Source: Marinobacter mangrovi
GTDB taxonomy: Bacteria > Pseudomonadota > Gammaproteobacteria > Pseudomonadales > Oleiphilaceae
Assembly (NCBI RefSeq): GCF_016798325.1
Contig: NZ_JAERVO010000002.1
Coordinates: 558,001-622,000 of the forward strand
Direction of reading: 5' to 3'
DNA: 64,000 nt
Positions 11,127 through 20,335 of this stretch are shown here, piece by piece. The notes below the pieces were generated by a model. That model did no database searches. It was given only the letters and a program-made list of their open reading frames with translations, and was not told where the DNA came from. Made by a program: the position numbers and the translations under genes. The number at the start of each line of letters is the position of its first letter. Position 1 is the first letter of the stretch.

Positions 11127-12178
11127 GCCGATTCTGGAGCCCCCGGGTCAAGGAACTGACTCCCTATGTGCCCGGCGAACAGCCCAAACTCAAGGATCTG
11201 GTGAAGCTCAATACCAACGAGCACCCCCTGGGCCCGTCCCCGAAAGTGCTGGAAGCCATTCGTGCCGAGGCGGGCGACAACCTGCGTCTCTACCCGGACC
11301 CCAATGGCGATGTCCTTAAAGCCAAGCTGGCGGATTACCACGGGGTGTCGACAAAACAGGTGTTCCTGGGCAACGGGTCCGACGAAGTACTGGCGCATAT
11401 CTTCTTCGGCCTGTTCCAGCACGGCAAGCCGGTCCTGTTTCCGGACATTACCTACAGTTTTTATCCGGTCTACTGCGGTATCTACCACATCGAGGCCCAG
11501 GCGATCCCGGTGGCGGAGGATTTCTCGATCCGTCCGGAGGATTACACTGGCGATTGTGGCGGTATCATCTTTCCCAACCCGAATGCGCCTTCCGGTCGGG
11601 CCCTGGCCTTATCCGGCGTCGAGCGGATTGTGGCGGGCAACCCGGATGTGGTCGTGGTGATTGATGAAGCCTACGTGGATTTCGGGGCTGAGAGCGCCAT
11701 AAAGCTGGTGGATCGTTATCCCAACCTGCTGGTGACACAGACGCTGTCCAAGTCACGCTCGCTGGCCGGTCTGCGAGTGGGTTTCGCCGTGGGTCATGAA
11801 GACTTGATCGAGGCGTTGGAGCGCGTGAAGAACAGCTTCAACTCCTACCCACTGGATCGTCTGGCACTGGTTGGGGCCGTCGCCGCCTACGACGACGAAG
11901 ACTATTTCCGTCACGCGACCGACTATGTGATCCGCGAGCGCCAGCGGGTGACGGCCGGACTGGAACGGTTGGGCTTCGACGTGGTGCCGTCAGCCGCCAA
12001 TTTCGTGCTGGCTCGCCATCCCGGCCACGCCGGTGCAGACCTGGCTGCGGCATTGCGGGAGCGCAGCATCATCGTGCGCCACTTCAACAAGCCGCGTATC
12101 GAGGACCACCTGCGCATTACCATCGGTTCCGAAGCCCAGAACGACGCCCTGCTCGGGGCCCTGCCTGATATCGTGTAA
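11123..12178 (+). CDS. hisC: Histidinol-phosphate aminotransferase HisC
   Basis: HisC is a PLP-dependent class II aminotransferase that makes histidinol phosphate. In the 351-residue product the PLP-binding Lys is in [15 protein letters not shown] (about residue 210). The substrate-side motif [11 protein letters not shown] lies near the N terminus and VIDEAYVDF is the Asp/Tyr cofactor motif. It ends the his operon and is followed directly by a Rho-independent terminator. Confidence 0.95.
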   Translation: MSRFWSPRVKELTPYVPGEQPKLKDLVKLNTNEHPLGPSPKVLEAIRAEAGDNLRLYPDPNGDVLKAKLADYHGVSTKQVFLGNGSDEVLAHIFFGLFQHGKPVLFPDITYSFYPVYCGIYHIEAQAIPVAEDFSIRPEDYTGDCGGIIFPNPNAPSGRALALSGVERIVAGNPDVVVVIDEAYVDFGAESAIKLVDRYPNLLVTQTLSKSRSLAGLRVGFAVGHEDLIEALERVKNSFNSYPLDRLALVGAVAAYDDEDYFRHATDYVIRERQRVTAGLERLGFDVVPSAANFVLARHPGHAGADLAAALRERSIIVRHFNKPRIEDHLRITIGSEAQNDALLGALPDIV

Positions 12179-12183
12179 GAACG

Positions 12184-12222
12184 AGGCCGGCGGTCTCTCG
12201 GGTCGCCGGCCTGTCATTTTTT
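12184..12222 (+). terminator. Rho-independent terminator after hisC
   Basis: An inverted repeat AGGCCGGCG / CGCCGGCCT with an 11-nt loop is followed by a run of six T bases (about 12216-12221). It starts 5 bp after the hisC stop and should end the ibaG/murA/his transcripts. Confidence 0.88.
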
Positions 12223-12247
12223 CAAGCATCCACTCCGGAGGTCTCCC

Positions 12248-13006
12248 ATGACGACGAGCACGACCCGTGACAAAGTGGTCAGCCTTGTAGAATCGTGGCT
12301 TGAACCCGGTCGATTCCAGGATTACTGCCCCAATGGCCTGCAGGTCGAGGGGCGTGATTCGGTGGCGCATGTGGTCACCGGTGTCACCGCATCCCAGGCG
12401 TTTATCGATGCTGCGATCGAGGCGGGCGCCGACTTGCTGCTGGTGCACCACGGCTACTTCTGGAAGGGTGAAGACCAGCGCATTCGCGGCATGAAAAAGC
12501 GGCGTTTGCAGACCCTGTTGCGTGAGGACGTCAGTCTGCTGGCCTATCATCTGCCGCTCGATGATCATGCCGCGCTGGGTAATAACCGGCAGCTGGCCGA
12601 GGTGTTGGATCTGCGCAACGCCGCACCGTTGCAGGCGGGTAGCCTGGTATGGACCGGCGACCTGGCATCACCGATGACAGCGACCGAGCTGTCCGGTCTG
12701 CTGGAAGAGCGGTTGCGCCGAACGCCCCTGCACGTAGGGCATGGCGCCGACCTAATTCGTCGGGTGGCCTGGTGTACCGGGGCTGCTCAAGGGTTCATCA
12801 ATCAGGCTTTGGACGCTGGAGTGGACGCCTTTATCAGCGGTGAGATTTCCGAGCCCACCGTCCATACCGCACGGGAAGATGGCATTCACTATTTCTCGGC
12901 AGGTCATCACGCGACGGAGCGTTACGGCGTTCAGGCGGTGGGTGAGCGACTGGCCCGGGAGCTGGGAATTCGTCACACCTTCATCGATATCGATAATCCG
13001 GTGTAG
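12248..13006 (+). CDS. Nif3-like dinuclear metal centre protein (YbgI/DUF34 family)
   Basis: The 252-residue product matches the Nif3/YbgI family, hexameric proteins with a dinuclear metal site whose exact role is debated (a GTP cyclohydrolase 1-type label is common but unproven). Visible metal ligands are the HH pair in LLVHHGYFWKG, the Asp in YHLPLDDH, and the HH pair in FSAGHHATERYG. GGAGG lies upstream of the ATG. It is adjacent to zapE in many relatives. Confidence 0.9.
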   Translation: MTTSTTRDKVVSLVESWLEPGRFQDYCPNGLQVEGRDSVAHVVTGVTASQAFIDAAIEAGADLLLVHHGYFWKGEDQRIRGMKKRRLQTLLREDVSLLAYHLPLDDHAALGNNRQLAEVLDLRNAAPLQAGSLVWTGDLASPMTATELSGLLEERLRRTPLHVGHGADLIRRVAWCTGAAQGFINQALDAGVDAFISGEISEPTVHTAREDGIHYFSAGHHATERYGVQAVGERLARELGIRHTFIDIDNPV

Positions 13007-13013
13007 GGAAGGG

Positions 13014-13043
13014 CGGTGGCAACCGGTTGTCGGGTTGCCACCG
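13014..13043. terminator. Hairpin between convergent nif3-like gene and zapG
   Basis: A perfect 10-bp inverted repeat, CGGTGGCAAC / GTTGCCACCG with a 10-nt loop, lies between two converging genes. There is no T tract on either side, so it is terminator-like rather than a textbook intrinsic terminator. Confidence 0.5.
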
Positions 13044-13069
13044 TCTGGTCACGTCGGAGCGTAGCCGTC

Positions 13070-13510
13070 TTATTCGGTCTTGCTTTTCTCGCGCAGGCCA
13101 TAGTCTTCGGCCAGGGTGCCTTTCTCTTTGGGGTCGCTTTTGGGCGCATAGTCCCGGGGCGGCTCAAAACCGGAGTCGCCTGACTTGGCGTCCCCCAGGC
13201 GGGCGGTGTCGTCTTTCTTCTCCAGCTCATGGAGCCAGTCTTCATCGTGGCACAGCCGGTTGGCGCCGCGGGCCATGTGCTGGCTGACGTCCCGGTAGAC
13301 ATCGTTGAGCCGGCGCATCAGATGAGCAGATTCCATGAAGTGCTCGTTAACCTGGGCCTGGTACCGGGTATATTCGCTGCGCAACTCGTCGATCTGCTGC
13401 TCCAGACGGCGCTGGCGCAAGCTGGTGCTCTGGCCTGAGCGGCCGACCAGTACGCCGACAACGAGCCCGATGACGAGGGTGGCTAAACCGATGAGAATGA
13501 GTTGCGTCAT
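13070..13510 (-). CDS. zapG: Cell-division-associated membrane protein ZapG (YhcB/DUF1043)
   Basis: ZapG is a small bitopic inner-membrane protein that links envelope synthesis with division. The 146-residue product starts with a membrane helix (MTQLILIGLATLVIGLVVG), then a long coiled coil (QQIDELRSEYTRYQAQVNEH), then a charged, disordered tail. The ATG at 13510 is chosen because the reading upstream of it is not protein-like. It diverges from zapE, as in many gammaproteobacteria. Confidence 0.88.
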   Translation of the reverse strand: MTQLILIGLATLVIGLVVGVLVGRSGQSTSLRQRRLEQQIDELRSEYTRYQAQVNEHFMESAHLMRRLNDVYRDVSQHMARGANRLCHDEDWLHELEKKDDTARLGDAKSGDSGFEPPRDYAPKSDPKEKGTLAEDYGLREKSKTE

Positions 13511-13863
13511 ACTGTCCCTGACCCTGAATTCGAGAATGAGTATTAAGACGCCGATGGTGGCGTCCCGGTGCCTTTGTGGCGGTTGATTACCCTGACTGCC
13601 CAGTCTTGCACCCTGGCGGCGCTCACTGGTTGGAGACGCATCGCAGGGTATTAACGCGGGCATCCTAAGTATACCGGCTGACCGGTATATCGCCCATGCC
13701 TGTTCGGCCCTCCAATCGTCGCATAGACCATCGATGGACCGGTATCGCCTGTAACGGGCGCGGTCTTGCCGCGTGCGAGCCGACACAATGGAGAAAAGGG
13801 ACAAAATCAGCGACAATACGCCGCTTTATTGACCAGTATTATCCAGCGAGACAAGAGCAACGC
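13511..13863. promoter_or_regulatory. Divergent zapG / zapE intergenic region with a 20-bp palindrome
   Basis: This 353-bp gap must carry both promoters. The clearest element is TATACCGGCTGACCGGTATA at 13670-13689: 8-bp perfect arms around CTGA, operator-like in length and symmetry (the type bound by dimeric helix-turn-helix repressors). An in-frame upstream extension of zapE through this region is not protein-like and was not used. Confidence 0.5.
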
Positions 13864-14961
13864 ATGACCCCGTGGGAACGCTATCAGCAAGACCTCCAGA
13901 AAGACGGTTTCGAGAAGGATGCCGCTCAGGCGGACGCGGTACAGCGTCTTCAGGCACTGTACGACAAACTGGTGGAATCCGAAAGCCAGCGACAAAAGAC
14001 ATTCACCAAGCTGCGGCGTAAGCTGCGTGGCGGCCGGGAGGAGCCCATTACGGGCCTGTACTTCTGGGGCGGAGTCGGTCGTGGCAAGACGTACCTGATG
14101 GACACGTTTTTTGAATCGCTGCCGTTCGAGCGCAAGATGCGGGTTCATTTCCATCGCTTCATGCAGCGGGTGCATAACGAACTCAAGACGCTCAAGGGAA
14201 CCAAGAATCCACTGGAAACCGTCGGCGAGCGCTTTGCCGAAGAAACGGCCGTCATCTGCTTCGATGAGTTTTTCGTGTCGGACATTGGTGATGCCATGAT
14301 CCTGGCTACGCTGCTCGATACGCTGTTCAGCCACGGCGTCACCCTGGTCTGCACCTCGAACATCGTGCCGGACGGCCTCTACAAGGACGGCCTCCAGCGC
14401 GCCCGATTCCTGCCGGCGATTGACCTGGTCAAGAAGTATACGGACGTCGTCAACGTCGATGGCGGCGTCGACTATCGTCTTCGGACGCTGGAGCAGGCCC
14501 GCCTGTTCCACACGCCACTGGGAGCTGAGGCTACCGAGAGTCTGCAGTCCAGTTTCGACCGGCTGTCGGTGGACTCCACCGGTCACTCCCTGAATCTGGA
14601 AGTGAACGGCCGCAAGATCCCGGCCATCGGTCACGCCGACGATGTCGTCTGGTTCGACTTCAAGGCCCTGTGCGACGGGCCGCGCAGCCAGAACGACTAC
14701 ATCGAGCTGGCGCGGGAGTTCCATGCGGTGATTGTCAGCGATGTGCCGGTTCTCGGCCGCGAAAAAGACGATCAGGCCCGGCGCTTCATCAACATGATCG
14801 ATGAATTCTACGACCGCCACGTCAAAGTCATCATTTCGGCTGAGGCCCCCATCCACGAACTCTACGCCGGCGGCCGGTTGGGTTTCGAGTTCGAGCGGAC
14901 CGAATCGCGTCTGCTGGAAATGCAGTCGAAAGAATACCTCCAGGCACCGCATAAGCCCTGA
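13864..14961 (+). CDS. zapE: Cell division protein ZapE (AFG1-like ATPase)
   Basis: ZapE is a cytoplasmic AFG1/LACE1-type P-loop ATPase that associates with the Z-ring. The product has 365 residues from the ATG at 13864 (MTPWERYQQDLQKDGF, a typical ZapE start). Walker A is GGVGRGKT (about residues 69-76) and Walker B is VICFDEFFV. A sensor-like region CTSNIVPDGLYKDGLQR follows, and the end has the family motif REKDDQARRFINMIDEFYD. Confidence 0.95.
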   Translation: MTPWERYQQDLQKDGFEKDAAQADAVQRLQALYDKLVESESQRQKTFTKLRRKLRGGREEPITGLYFWGGVGRGKTYLMDTFFESLPFERKMRVHFHRFMQRVHNELKTLKGTKNPLETVGERFAEETAVICFDEFFVSDIGDAMILATLLDTLFSHGVTLVCTSNIVPDGLYKDGLQRARFLPAIDLVKKYTDVVNVDGGVDYRLRTLEQARLFHTPLGAEATESLQSSFDRLSVDSTGHSLNLEVNGRKIPAIGHADDVVWFDFKALCDGPRSQNDYIELAREFHAVIVSDVPVLGREKDDQARRFINMIDEFYDRHVKVIISAEAPIHELYAGGRLGFEFERTESRLLEMQSKEYLQAPHKP

Positions 14962-15044
14962 CCCGGCGGGCGGAGCCGACGAAACACCAATAACAAGCCC
15001 GTGCCTTCCAATAAAACGGGCTCGACCACAGATGAGGAAATACC

Positions 15045-16229
15045 ATGAGCAACGATAACGTCGTCATCGTCAGCGGTGCCCGCACGCCGATGGGCGGTTT
15101 CCAGGGGAGCCTTGCGGCGGTCAGTGCCGTCGAGCTGGGTGCGCTGACCATTGCCGAGGCCGTGCGCCGCGCCAAGCTGCAACCGGAAGACGTGCAGGAA
15201 GTCATCATGGGTAACGTGTTGCCCGCCGGCCTCAAGCAGGGGCCCGCGCGCCAGGCGATGCGTCAGGCGGGCCTGCCTGACGGCACCGGCGCCACAACGA
15301 TCAATAAGCTGTGCGGCTCGGGCATGAAAGCCGCCATGCTGGCCCACGATCTGATCAAGGCCGGCACCAATGACATCATGGTGGCCGGTGGCATGGAAAG
15401 CATGTCCAACGCGCCCTATGTGCTGCTCGGTGCACGCCAGGGCTATCGGATGGGACCGGGTCAGGCGCCGCAGGACCACATGTTCCTGGATGGACTGGAA
15501 GACGCGGAAACCGGTCGTCTGATGGGCGCATTCGCCCAGGATATGGCCGACAAGAAGGGCTACACCCGTGAGGAGATGGACGATTACGCCATAAACTCGC
15601 TCAAGCGGGCCCAGCAGGCGATCAAGGACGGCGTGCTGAAAGACGAGATCATTCCGGTTACCGTCAAGACCCGCAAGGGCGAAACGGTGGTCGAGGATGA
15701 CGAGCAGCCCATGACGGCAAACCTGGAGAAAATTCCCACGCTGCGGCCTGCGTTCAAGAAGGATGGTACGGTGACGGCAGCCAACGCGTCCTCCATTTCC
15801 GATGGTGCTTCCGCGCTTCTTTTGATGCGTGAGTCCGAGGCGGAGCGTCGCGGTCTCCAGCCCATGGCACGGATCGTCGCCCATTCGACTCATTCCCAGC
15901 ATCCCTCGGAATTTACCTGTGCGCCGGTTGGTGCGATCAAGACCCTGTTCGAGAAAACCGGCTGGGCGAAGGATGACGTGGATCTGTTCGAGATCAACGA
16001 AGCGTTCGCCATGGTGGCGATGATGCCGATCCGGGAACTGGAGCTGGATCCGGCCAAGGTCAACGTTCACGGGGGCGCGTGCGCCCAGGGTCACCCGGTT
16101 GGTTCCACCGGCTCCCGTCTGGTGGTCACCCTGATGCATGCGCTCAAACGCCAGGGCAAGTCCCGGGGTATCGCTGCGTTGTGTATCGGTGGGGGCGAAG
16201 CCACCGCCATGGCCGTCGAAATGCTTTGA
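15045..16229 (+). CDS. Acetyl-CoA C-acyltransferase (thiolase)
   Basis: This 394-residue thiolase catalyses reversible condensation or cleavage of acyl-CoA. The catalytic triad is intact: Cys near residue 90 in NKLCGSGMKA, His near 350 in GHPVGSTGSR and Cys near 380 in CIGGGEATAMA. NEAFAM is the Asn-Glu motif. Overall it resembles biosynthetic acetoacetyl-CoA thiolases (AtoB/PhaA type) more than FadA, but chain-length preference cannot be read from the sequence. It stands alone, with no fad or pha partner beside it. Confidence 0.9.
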   Translation: MSNDNVVIVSGARTPMGGFQGSLAAVSAVELGALTIAEAVRRAKLQPEDVQEVIMGNVLPAGLKQGPARQAMRQAGLPDGTGATTINKLCGSGMKAAMLAHDLIKAGTNDIMVAGGMESMSNAPYVLLGARQGYRMGPGQAPQDHMFLDGLEDAETGRLMGAFAQDMADKKGYTREEMDDYAINSLKRAQQAIKDGVLKDEIIPVTVKTRKGETVVEDDEQPMTANLEKIPTLRPAFKKDGTVTAANASSISDGASALLLMRESEAERRGLQPMARIVAHSTHSQHPSEFTCAPVGAIKTLFEKTGWAKDDVDLFEINEAFAMVAMMPIRELELDPAKVNVHGGACAQGHPVGSTGSRLVVTLMHALKRQGKSRGIAALCIGGGEATAMAVEML

Positions 16230-16729
16230 TCCCCGCATCTGCGAGTTATTAACCGGCAGAATGTCCTCCCAAGCCCGGGCGTTGGTCGTGCCCGGGCTTG
16301 CCGGATTCCCTCCTGACCGATTCCGTTCCCTTGCAGTCCATCACAAATATCCTGCCGTCGGACCTGAAACCGGTTTGCCTGCGCTGGTTGCCCCCTGTTT
16401 TACCGTCTATATTGAGGGTGCTTTGCGAGAAGTCTTTACCGGGCGCTGGCGTCCGGCTGTGGCGAGCAGGCATTTTTCGGTGTTTTGGGCCGGCCAGGAC
16501 AGAAAACCGGCATGCAGCACAAAAAGGGTGATCCGCAGGGGGCGGTGCCGCGATGGCATCACGGGAGACCCGGCGGTGAGGGGGCCGCAAAATCATACTT
16601 TTGATCGATCAAAGCGTCCCGGAGCCTTAGCTATAGTGCCATCATCACGAGCACTGTGCGTGGAGTCTCCGACATCGTGAAAACAAATAACTAGAGCGCG
16701 ACTCAGAACAACAATGGAGTAGCTTTCCA
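16230..16729. promoter_or_regulatory. Gene-free region with thiolase terminator and promoter of the DUF1302 gene
   Basis: No coding sequence is convincing in these 500 bp. A hairpin sits at 16270-16300. Near the right end a 14-bp perfect palindrome TTTGATCGATCAAA (16600-16613) lies where a -35 element would be for the -10-like TATAGT at 16632-16637. The hexamer at that -35 position is poor, which fits an activator-dependent or operator-controlled promoter. Both assignments are inference. Confidence 0.5.
16270..16300 (+). terminator. Terminator-like hairpin after the thiolase gene
   Basis: A perfect 11-bp inverted repeat, CAAGCCCGGGC / GCCCGGGCTTG, with a 9-nt loop lies 40 bp after the stop codon. 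There is no T tract downstream. Confidence 0.6.
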
Positions 16730-18595
16730 ATGACAAGAAAAATCCAACAGCGGCAACAGTGGGTCAAACTGCCCCTGGCAGCAGCCATTACGGCCGCACT
16801 GTCGACACCTGCCGCCGCCTTCCAGTTCTATCTGGGCGACGTTGAAGCTTCCTTTGACACCACACTGACAGCCGGTGCGGGCTGGCGTGTAGAAGACCGG
16901 GACAAGCGTCTGATTGCGCAGGGTAACCTCGGGCCGTCCTACGCGCCGGGTGGCGCCAACGCCAACATTGGTGCGTCGACCAACAACTATGACGACGGCA
17001 ACCTGAACTTCGAAAAGGGCGACACCTACAGCAAGATCGTCAAGGGCACCAGTGAGTTGTACCTCAACTACAACGTGGACAGTGAATACCTGACCCGTGT
17101 CGGCGGTTTCCTGCGTGGCCGTTACTGGTACGACTTCGAACTGAAGGATGAATCCCGCGCGACCGACTACGTCGGCCAGCAGCGTGAACTGAACGATGAG
17201 GCTAAAGACAACGCTTCCGGTGGCGAGTTCCTGGACGCGTACGTTTTCAGTGACTGGTACTTCGGCGAGACGCCGGTCAGTGTCCGTTATGGCAAACAGG
17301 TCCTGAGCTGGGGTGAAAGTACCTTCATCCAGGGCGGCATCAACGTCATCAACCCGGTCGACGTTAACGCCATCCGGGCACCCGGTGCGGAACTGAAAGA
17401 CGCACTGCTGCCGGTCGAGATGCTGTATTCCTCCATTGGTCTGACCGAGAACGTCACCCTGGAAGCCTTCCTTCAGACGGACTGGGAAAAGGTCCGTCCG
17501 GATGACTGTGGTACGTTCTTCTCCACCAACGACTTTGCAGCTGATGGCTGCGGGCCGGTCCTGCTGGCCGGCCAGCTGCCCGACTCCCAGGCTTATGCTC
17601 AGGGCTTTATCTCGCCGCGTGTTGGCGACAAGGAACCGGACGACCGTGACCAGTTCGGTGCCGCCATTCGCTGGTACGTGCCGGCGCTGAACGATTCCGA
17701 ACTGGGCTTCTACTACATTCGTTACCACAGCCGTCTGCCATACGTGAGCGGCGTCGTGAACGACGAGGACAACGGCAAGCAGTTCCCGAGCTACTACATC
17801 GAGTATCCGGAAGGCATCAACCTGTACGGTGTCAGTATCAACACCACGATTCCGGGTGGCTGGTCACTGGGGGCTGAGTACAGTTTCCGTGACAACATGC
17901 CGCTGCAGTGGAACGCCTTTGAGCTGATCTACGGTGGTCTGCAGCTGGATAACCCGGAAACCGGCGAAGCGGCCAGTTTGCTGCAGCAGCAGCGTGAGGC
18001 GGAAGCCAACGGTGCGGATCTGTCCGGTTCCGAGGTAAAAGGTTATGACCGCTTCAAGGTTTCCCAGGCGCAGTTTACCCTGATCAAGTTCTTCGATCAG
18101 GTGATGGGCGCGAGCCGTCTGACCTTCGTCGGCGAAGTGGGCGCAACCTACGTTCACGGTCTGCCTGACTACGACGAAGCCCGATACGGCCGTTCCGGTA
18201 CCTACGGTATCGGTCAGCTGCCCGGCGGTGCCTGTGACGGTTCCGGTTCAACCGGTGCGGCGCTCAACATCAACACCAACTACTGCAACAACGAAGGTTT
18301 CACCACATCCTTCTCCTGGGGCTACCGCACTCGTTTCGTGTGGGACTACCCGAACGTGTTTGCCGGTGTGAACCTGAGCCCGCAGCTGGCCTTCTCTCAC
18401 GACGTACAGGGTTACGCGCCGTCGCCCGGCGGTAACTTCCTGGAAGGCCGCAAGGCGATTGGTCTGTCGCTGACCGGTGTCTACCAGAACCGCTACAGCG
18501 CGAACGTTGGCTACACGAACTATTTCGGCGGTAAACCGTACAACGAACTGACCGACCGGGATTTTGTCAGTGCCAGCGTATCGGTCTCCTTCTGA
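16730..18595 (+). CDS. DUF1302 outer-membrane-type protein
   Basis: The 621-residue product has a signal peptide ending near STPAAA (about residue 30) and a long, aromatic, Gly/Tyr/Asn-rich body typical of a large beta-barrel. It ends in alternating hydrophobic strands, FVSASVSVSF, with terminal Phe, the outer-membrane sorting signature. The pattern FSWGYRTRFVWDYPNVFAGV and the length match the DUF1302 family. Such genes are commonly paired with DUF1329 and found in uptake or degradation clusters for hydrophobic compounds, but no function is proven here. Confidence 0.85.
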   Translation: MTRKIQQRQQWVKLPLAAAITAALSTPAAAFQFYLGDVEASFDTTLTAGAGWRVEDRDKRLIAQGNLGPSYAPGGANANIGASTNNYDDGNLNFEKGDTYSKIVKGTSELYLNYNVDSEYLTRVGGFLRGRYWYDFELKDESRATDYVGQQRELNDEAKDNASGGEFLDAYVFSDWYFGETPVSVRYGKQVLSWGESTFIQGGINVINPVDVNAIRAPGAELKDALLPVEMLYSSIGLTENVTLEAFLQTDWEKVRPDDCGTFFSTNDFAADGCGPVLLAGQLPDSQAYAQGFISPRVGDKEPDDRDQFGAAIRWYVPALNDSELGFYYIRYHSRLPYVSGVVNDEDNGKQFPSYYIEYPEGINLYGVSINTTIPGGWSLGAEYSFRDNMPLQWNAFELIYGGLQLDNPETGEAASLLQQQREAEANGADLSGSEVKGYDRFKVSQAQFTLIKFFDQVMGASRLTFVGEVGATYVHGLPDYDEARYGRSGTYGIGQLPGGACDGSGSTGAALNINTNYCNNEGFTTSFSWGYRTRFVWDYPNVFAGVNLSPQLAFSHDVQGYAPSPGGNFLEGRKAIGLSLTGVYQNRYSANVGYTNYFGGKPYNELTDRDFVSASVSVSF

Positions 18596-18627
18596 TCGGG
18601 CCTGAATTCGTATTACGAGGTATAACA

Positions 18628-19989
18628 ATGAAACTGAACAAGACACTAATCGCCACCGGCATTCTGGCTGCGTCTCTCTACGGGGGAGCCGCCAGTGCCG
18701 CTGTTTCTGCTCAGGAAGCGGCGAAGCTCGGAGACACGCTCACGCCGATCGGTGCCGAGAAGGCCGGTAACGGCGGCGCCATCCCTGCGTGGGACGGCGG
18801 CCTGCAGACCATTCCGGCGGGCTACAAAGGCGATGGTATCTACGTCAATCCGTACCCGGATGACAAGGAGGAGTTCCGCATCGACCAGAGTAACGTCGAT
18901 CAGTATGCGGACAAGCTGTCTCCCGGCCAGGTGAAGATGATCAAGAAGTACGACGATTACTTCATCCCGGTCTATCCGACCCATCGTCCGGCGGCGTACC
19001 CGCAGGACATTTACGATGTGACCAAGCAGAACGCCACCCAGACCAAACTGATCCCCAGCGGCAACGGAATGGAGAACTACACCAACGGTGTGCCGTTCCC
19101 CATTCCGCAAAACGGTCTGGAAGTCATCTGGAACCACATCACGCGATATCGTGGTGGCTCGGTGACTCGCCACGTTGGTCAGGTGACTCCAACGGCGGAT
19201 GGCAACTTCAGCGTTGTCCATTTCCAGGACGAGCTGACCTGGCGTGCGGCGCTGGAGGATTTTGATCCGAAGGAAGACCAGAACGTCCTGTTCTACTTCA
19301 AGCAGGCGATCACCGGTCCGGCCCGTCTGGCCGGTAACGTCCTGCTGGTTCACGAGACCATCAACCAGGTTCAGGAGCCGCGCCGGGCCTGGGTTTACAA
19401 CGCGGGCCAGCGCCGGGTTCGCCGGGCACCGCAGGTGGCCTATGACGGTCCGGGTACCGCTGCCGACGGTCTGCGTACGTCCGACAACTTCGACATGTAC
19501 AACGGCTCGCCCGACCGCTACGACTGGGAGCTGATCGGTAAGCAGGAAATGTACGTTCCGTATGACTCCTACAAGCTGGTCGACCGTGACCTGGACTACA
19601 ACCAGATCATCAAGGCCGGTCACATCAACCAGGCGCTGACCCGGTATGAGCTGCACCGCGTGTGGCACGTGCGGGCGACCCTGAAGAAAGGGGAGCGCCA
19701 CGTCTACGCCCGTCGTGACTTCTACATTGACGAAGACACCTGGCAGGCGTCCGTCATCGACCATTACGACGGTCGTGGTGAGCTGTGGCGGGTGGCTGAA
19801 GCCCACAGCATGTACTTCTATGACCACAAGGTGCCCTGGTACGCCATCGAGGTGCTGTACGACACCCTCTCCGGTCGTTATCTGGCCCTGGGTCTGACCA
19901 ACGAAGAACAGGATCCGTACGAGTTCGGTACCAAGCGCAGCTCTCGCGAATACACGCCGGCCGCACTGCGCCGCGCAGGTACTCGCTAA
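18628..19989 (+). CDS. DUF1329 periplasmic/outer-membrane-associated protein
   Basis: The 453-residue product has a Sec signal peptide ending in AASA (about residue 24). The mature start, AAKLGDTLTPIGAEKAGNGG followed by IPAWDGGL, is typical of DUF1329, as is the C-terminal half (RRDFYIDEDTWQASVIDHYDG). The fold is related to LolB/LppX-like lipid carriers by family knowledge. It lies 32 bp after the DUF1302 gene and is followed by a strong terminator, so the two form a bicistronic unit. Confidence 0.86.
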   Translation: MKLNKTLIATGILAASLYGGAASAAVSAQEAAKLGDTLTPIGAEKAGNGGAIPAWDGGLQTIPAGYKGDGIYVNPYPDDKEEFRIDQSNVDQYADKLSPGQVKMIKKYDDYFIPVYPTHRPAAYPQDIYDVTKQNATQTKLIPSGNGMENYTNGVPFPIPQNGLEVIWNHITRYRGGSVTRHVGQVTPTADGNFSVVHFQDELTWRAALEDFDPKEDQNVLFYFKQAITGPARLAGNVLLVHETINQVQEPRRAWVYNAGQRRVRRAPQVAYDGPGTAADGLRTSDNFDMYNGSPDRYDWELIGKQEMYVPYDSYKLVDRDLDYNQIIKAGHINQALTRYELHRVWHVRATLKKGERHVYARRDFYIDEDTWQASVIDHYDGRGELWRVAEAHSMYFYDHKVPWYAIEVLYDTLSGRYLALGLTNEEQDPYEFGTKRSSREYTPAALRRAGTR

Positions 19990-20335
19990 GATCGGATATC
20001 GTTCTGGAAAAGCCCCGGCCCTGGCCGGGGCTTTTTTGTTTACGGCGTCGTAAATCGGTCCAATGGCTCTGCCATGCGTAACAAATTGTATCCAGCACGC
20101 TGAAATTACGAGATTTTTGCCCTTATGGTCCAAACTGTATTAATCTAGTCGCTAAGCAGAACCGGGCACTTTCAGTGCGATATAACCGGTCGGAGACAAC
20201 AAGAAAAACAGGGAGAACAACAACAGGAGTCTCTGGACAATGCGTGGATGATGACAGTCCGCCGTCATCAGGAGCATGGGACAGAAGACCAGACGCAACA
20301 CCACACCCGCGATTGGCCTGGATCGCGACGTTTGA
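19990..20335. promoter_or_regulatory. Leader region upstream of the MalT-type regulator
   Basis: After the terminator, about 300 bp carry no convincing gene. A 7-bp inverted repeat TGATGAC / GTCATCA (20249-20270) lies about 65 bp before the regulator's start. It may be a regulatory or translation-control site. I see no clear sigma-70 promoter. Confidence 0.3.
20008..20038 (+). terminator. Rho-independent terminator after the DUF1329 gene
   Basis: AGCCCCGGCC and GGCCGGGGCT form a 10-bp stem (20011-20032) followed directly by TTTTTT. It closes the DUF1302-DUF1329 unit and separates it from the regulator gene. Confidence 0.92.

Noticed and set aside
14862-16238. Long minus-strand open frame opposite the thiolase gene
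   Set aside because: It is a high-GC shadow frame. The plus strand encodes an intact thiolase with all catalytic residues, and the antisense translation has no recognisable domain.
18646-20133. Long minus-strand open frame opposite the DUF1329 gene
   Set aside because: It is antisense to a well-supported gene, spans the terminator and shows low-complexity Val/Arg/Asp-rich translation.
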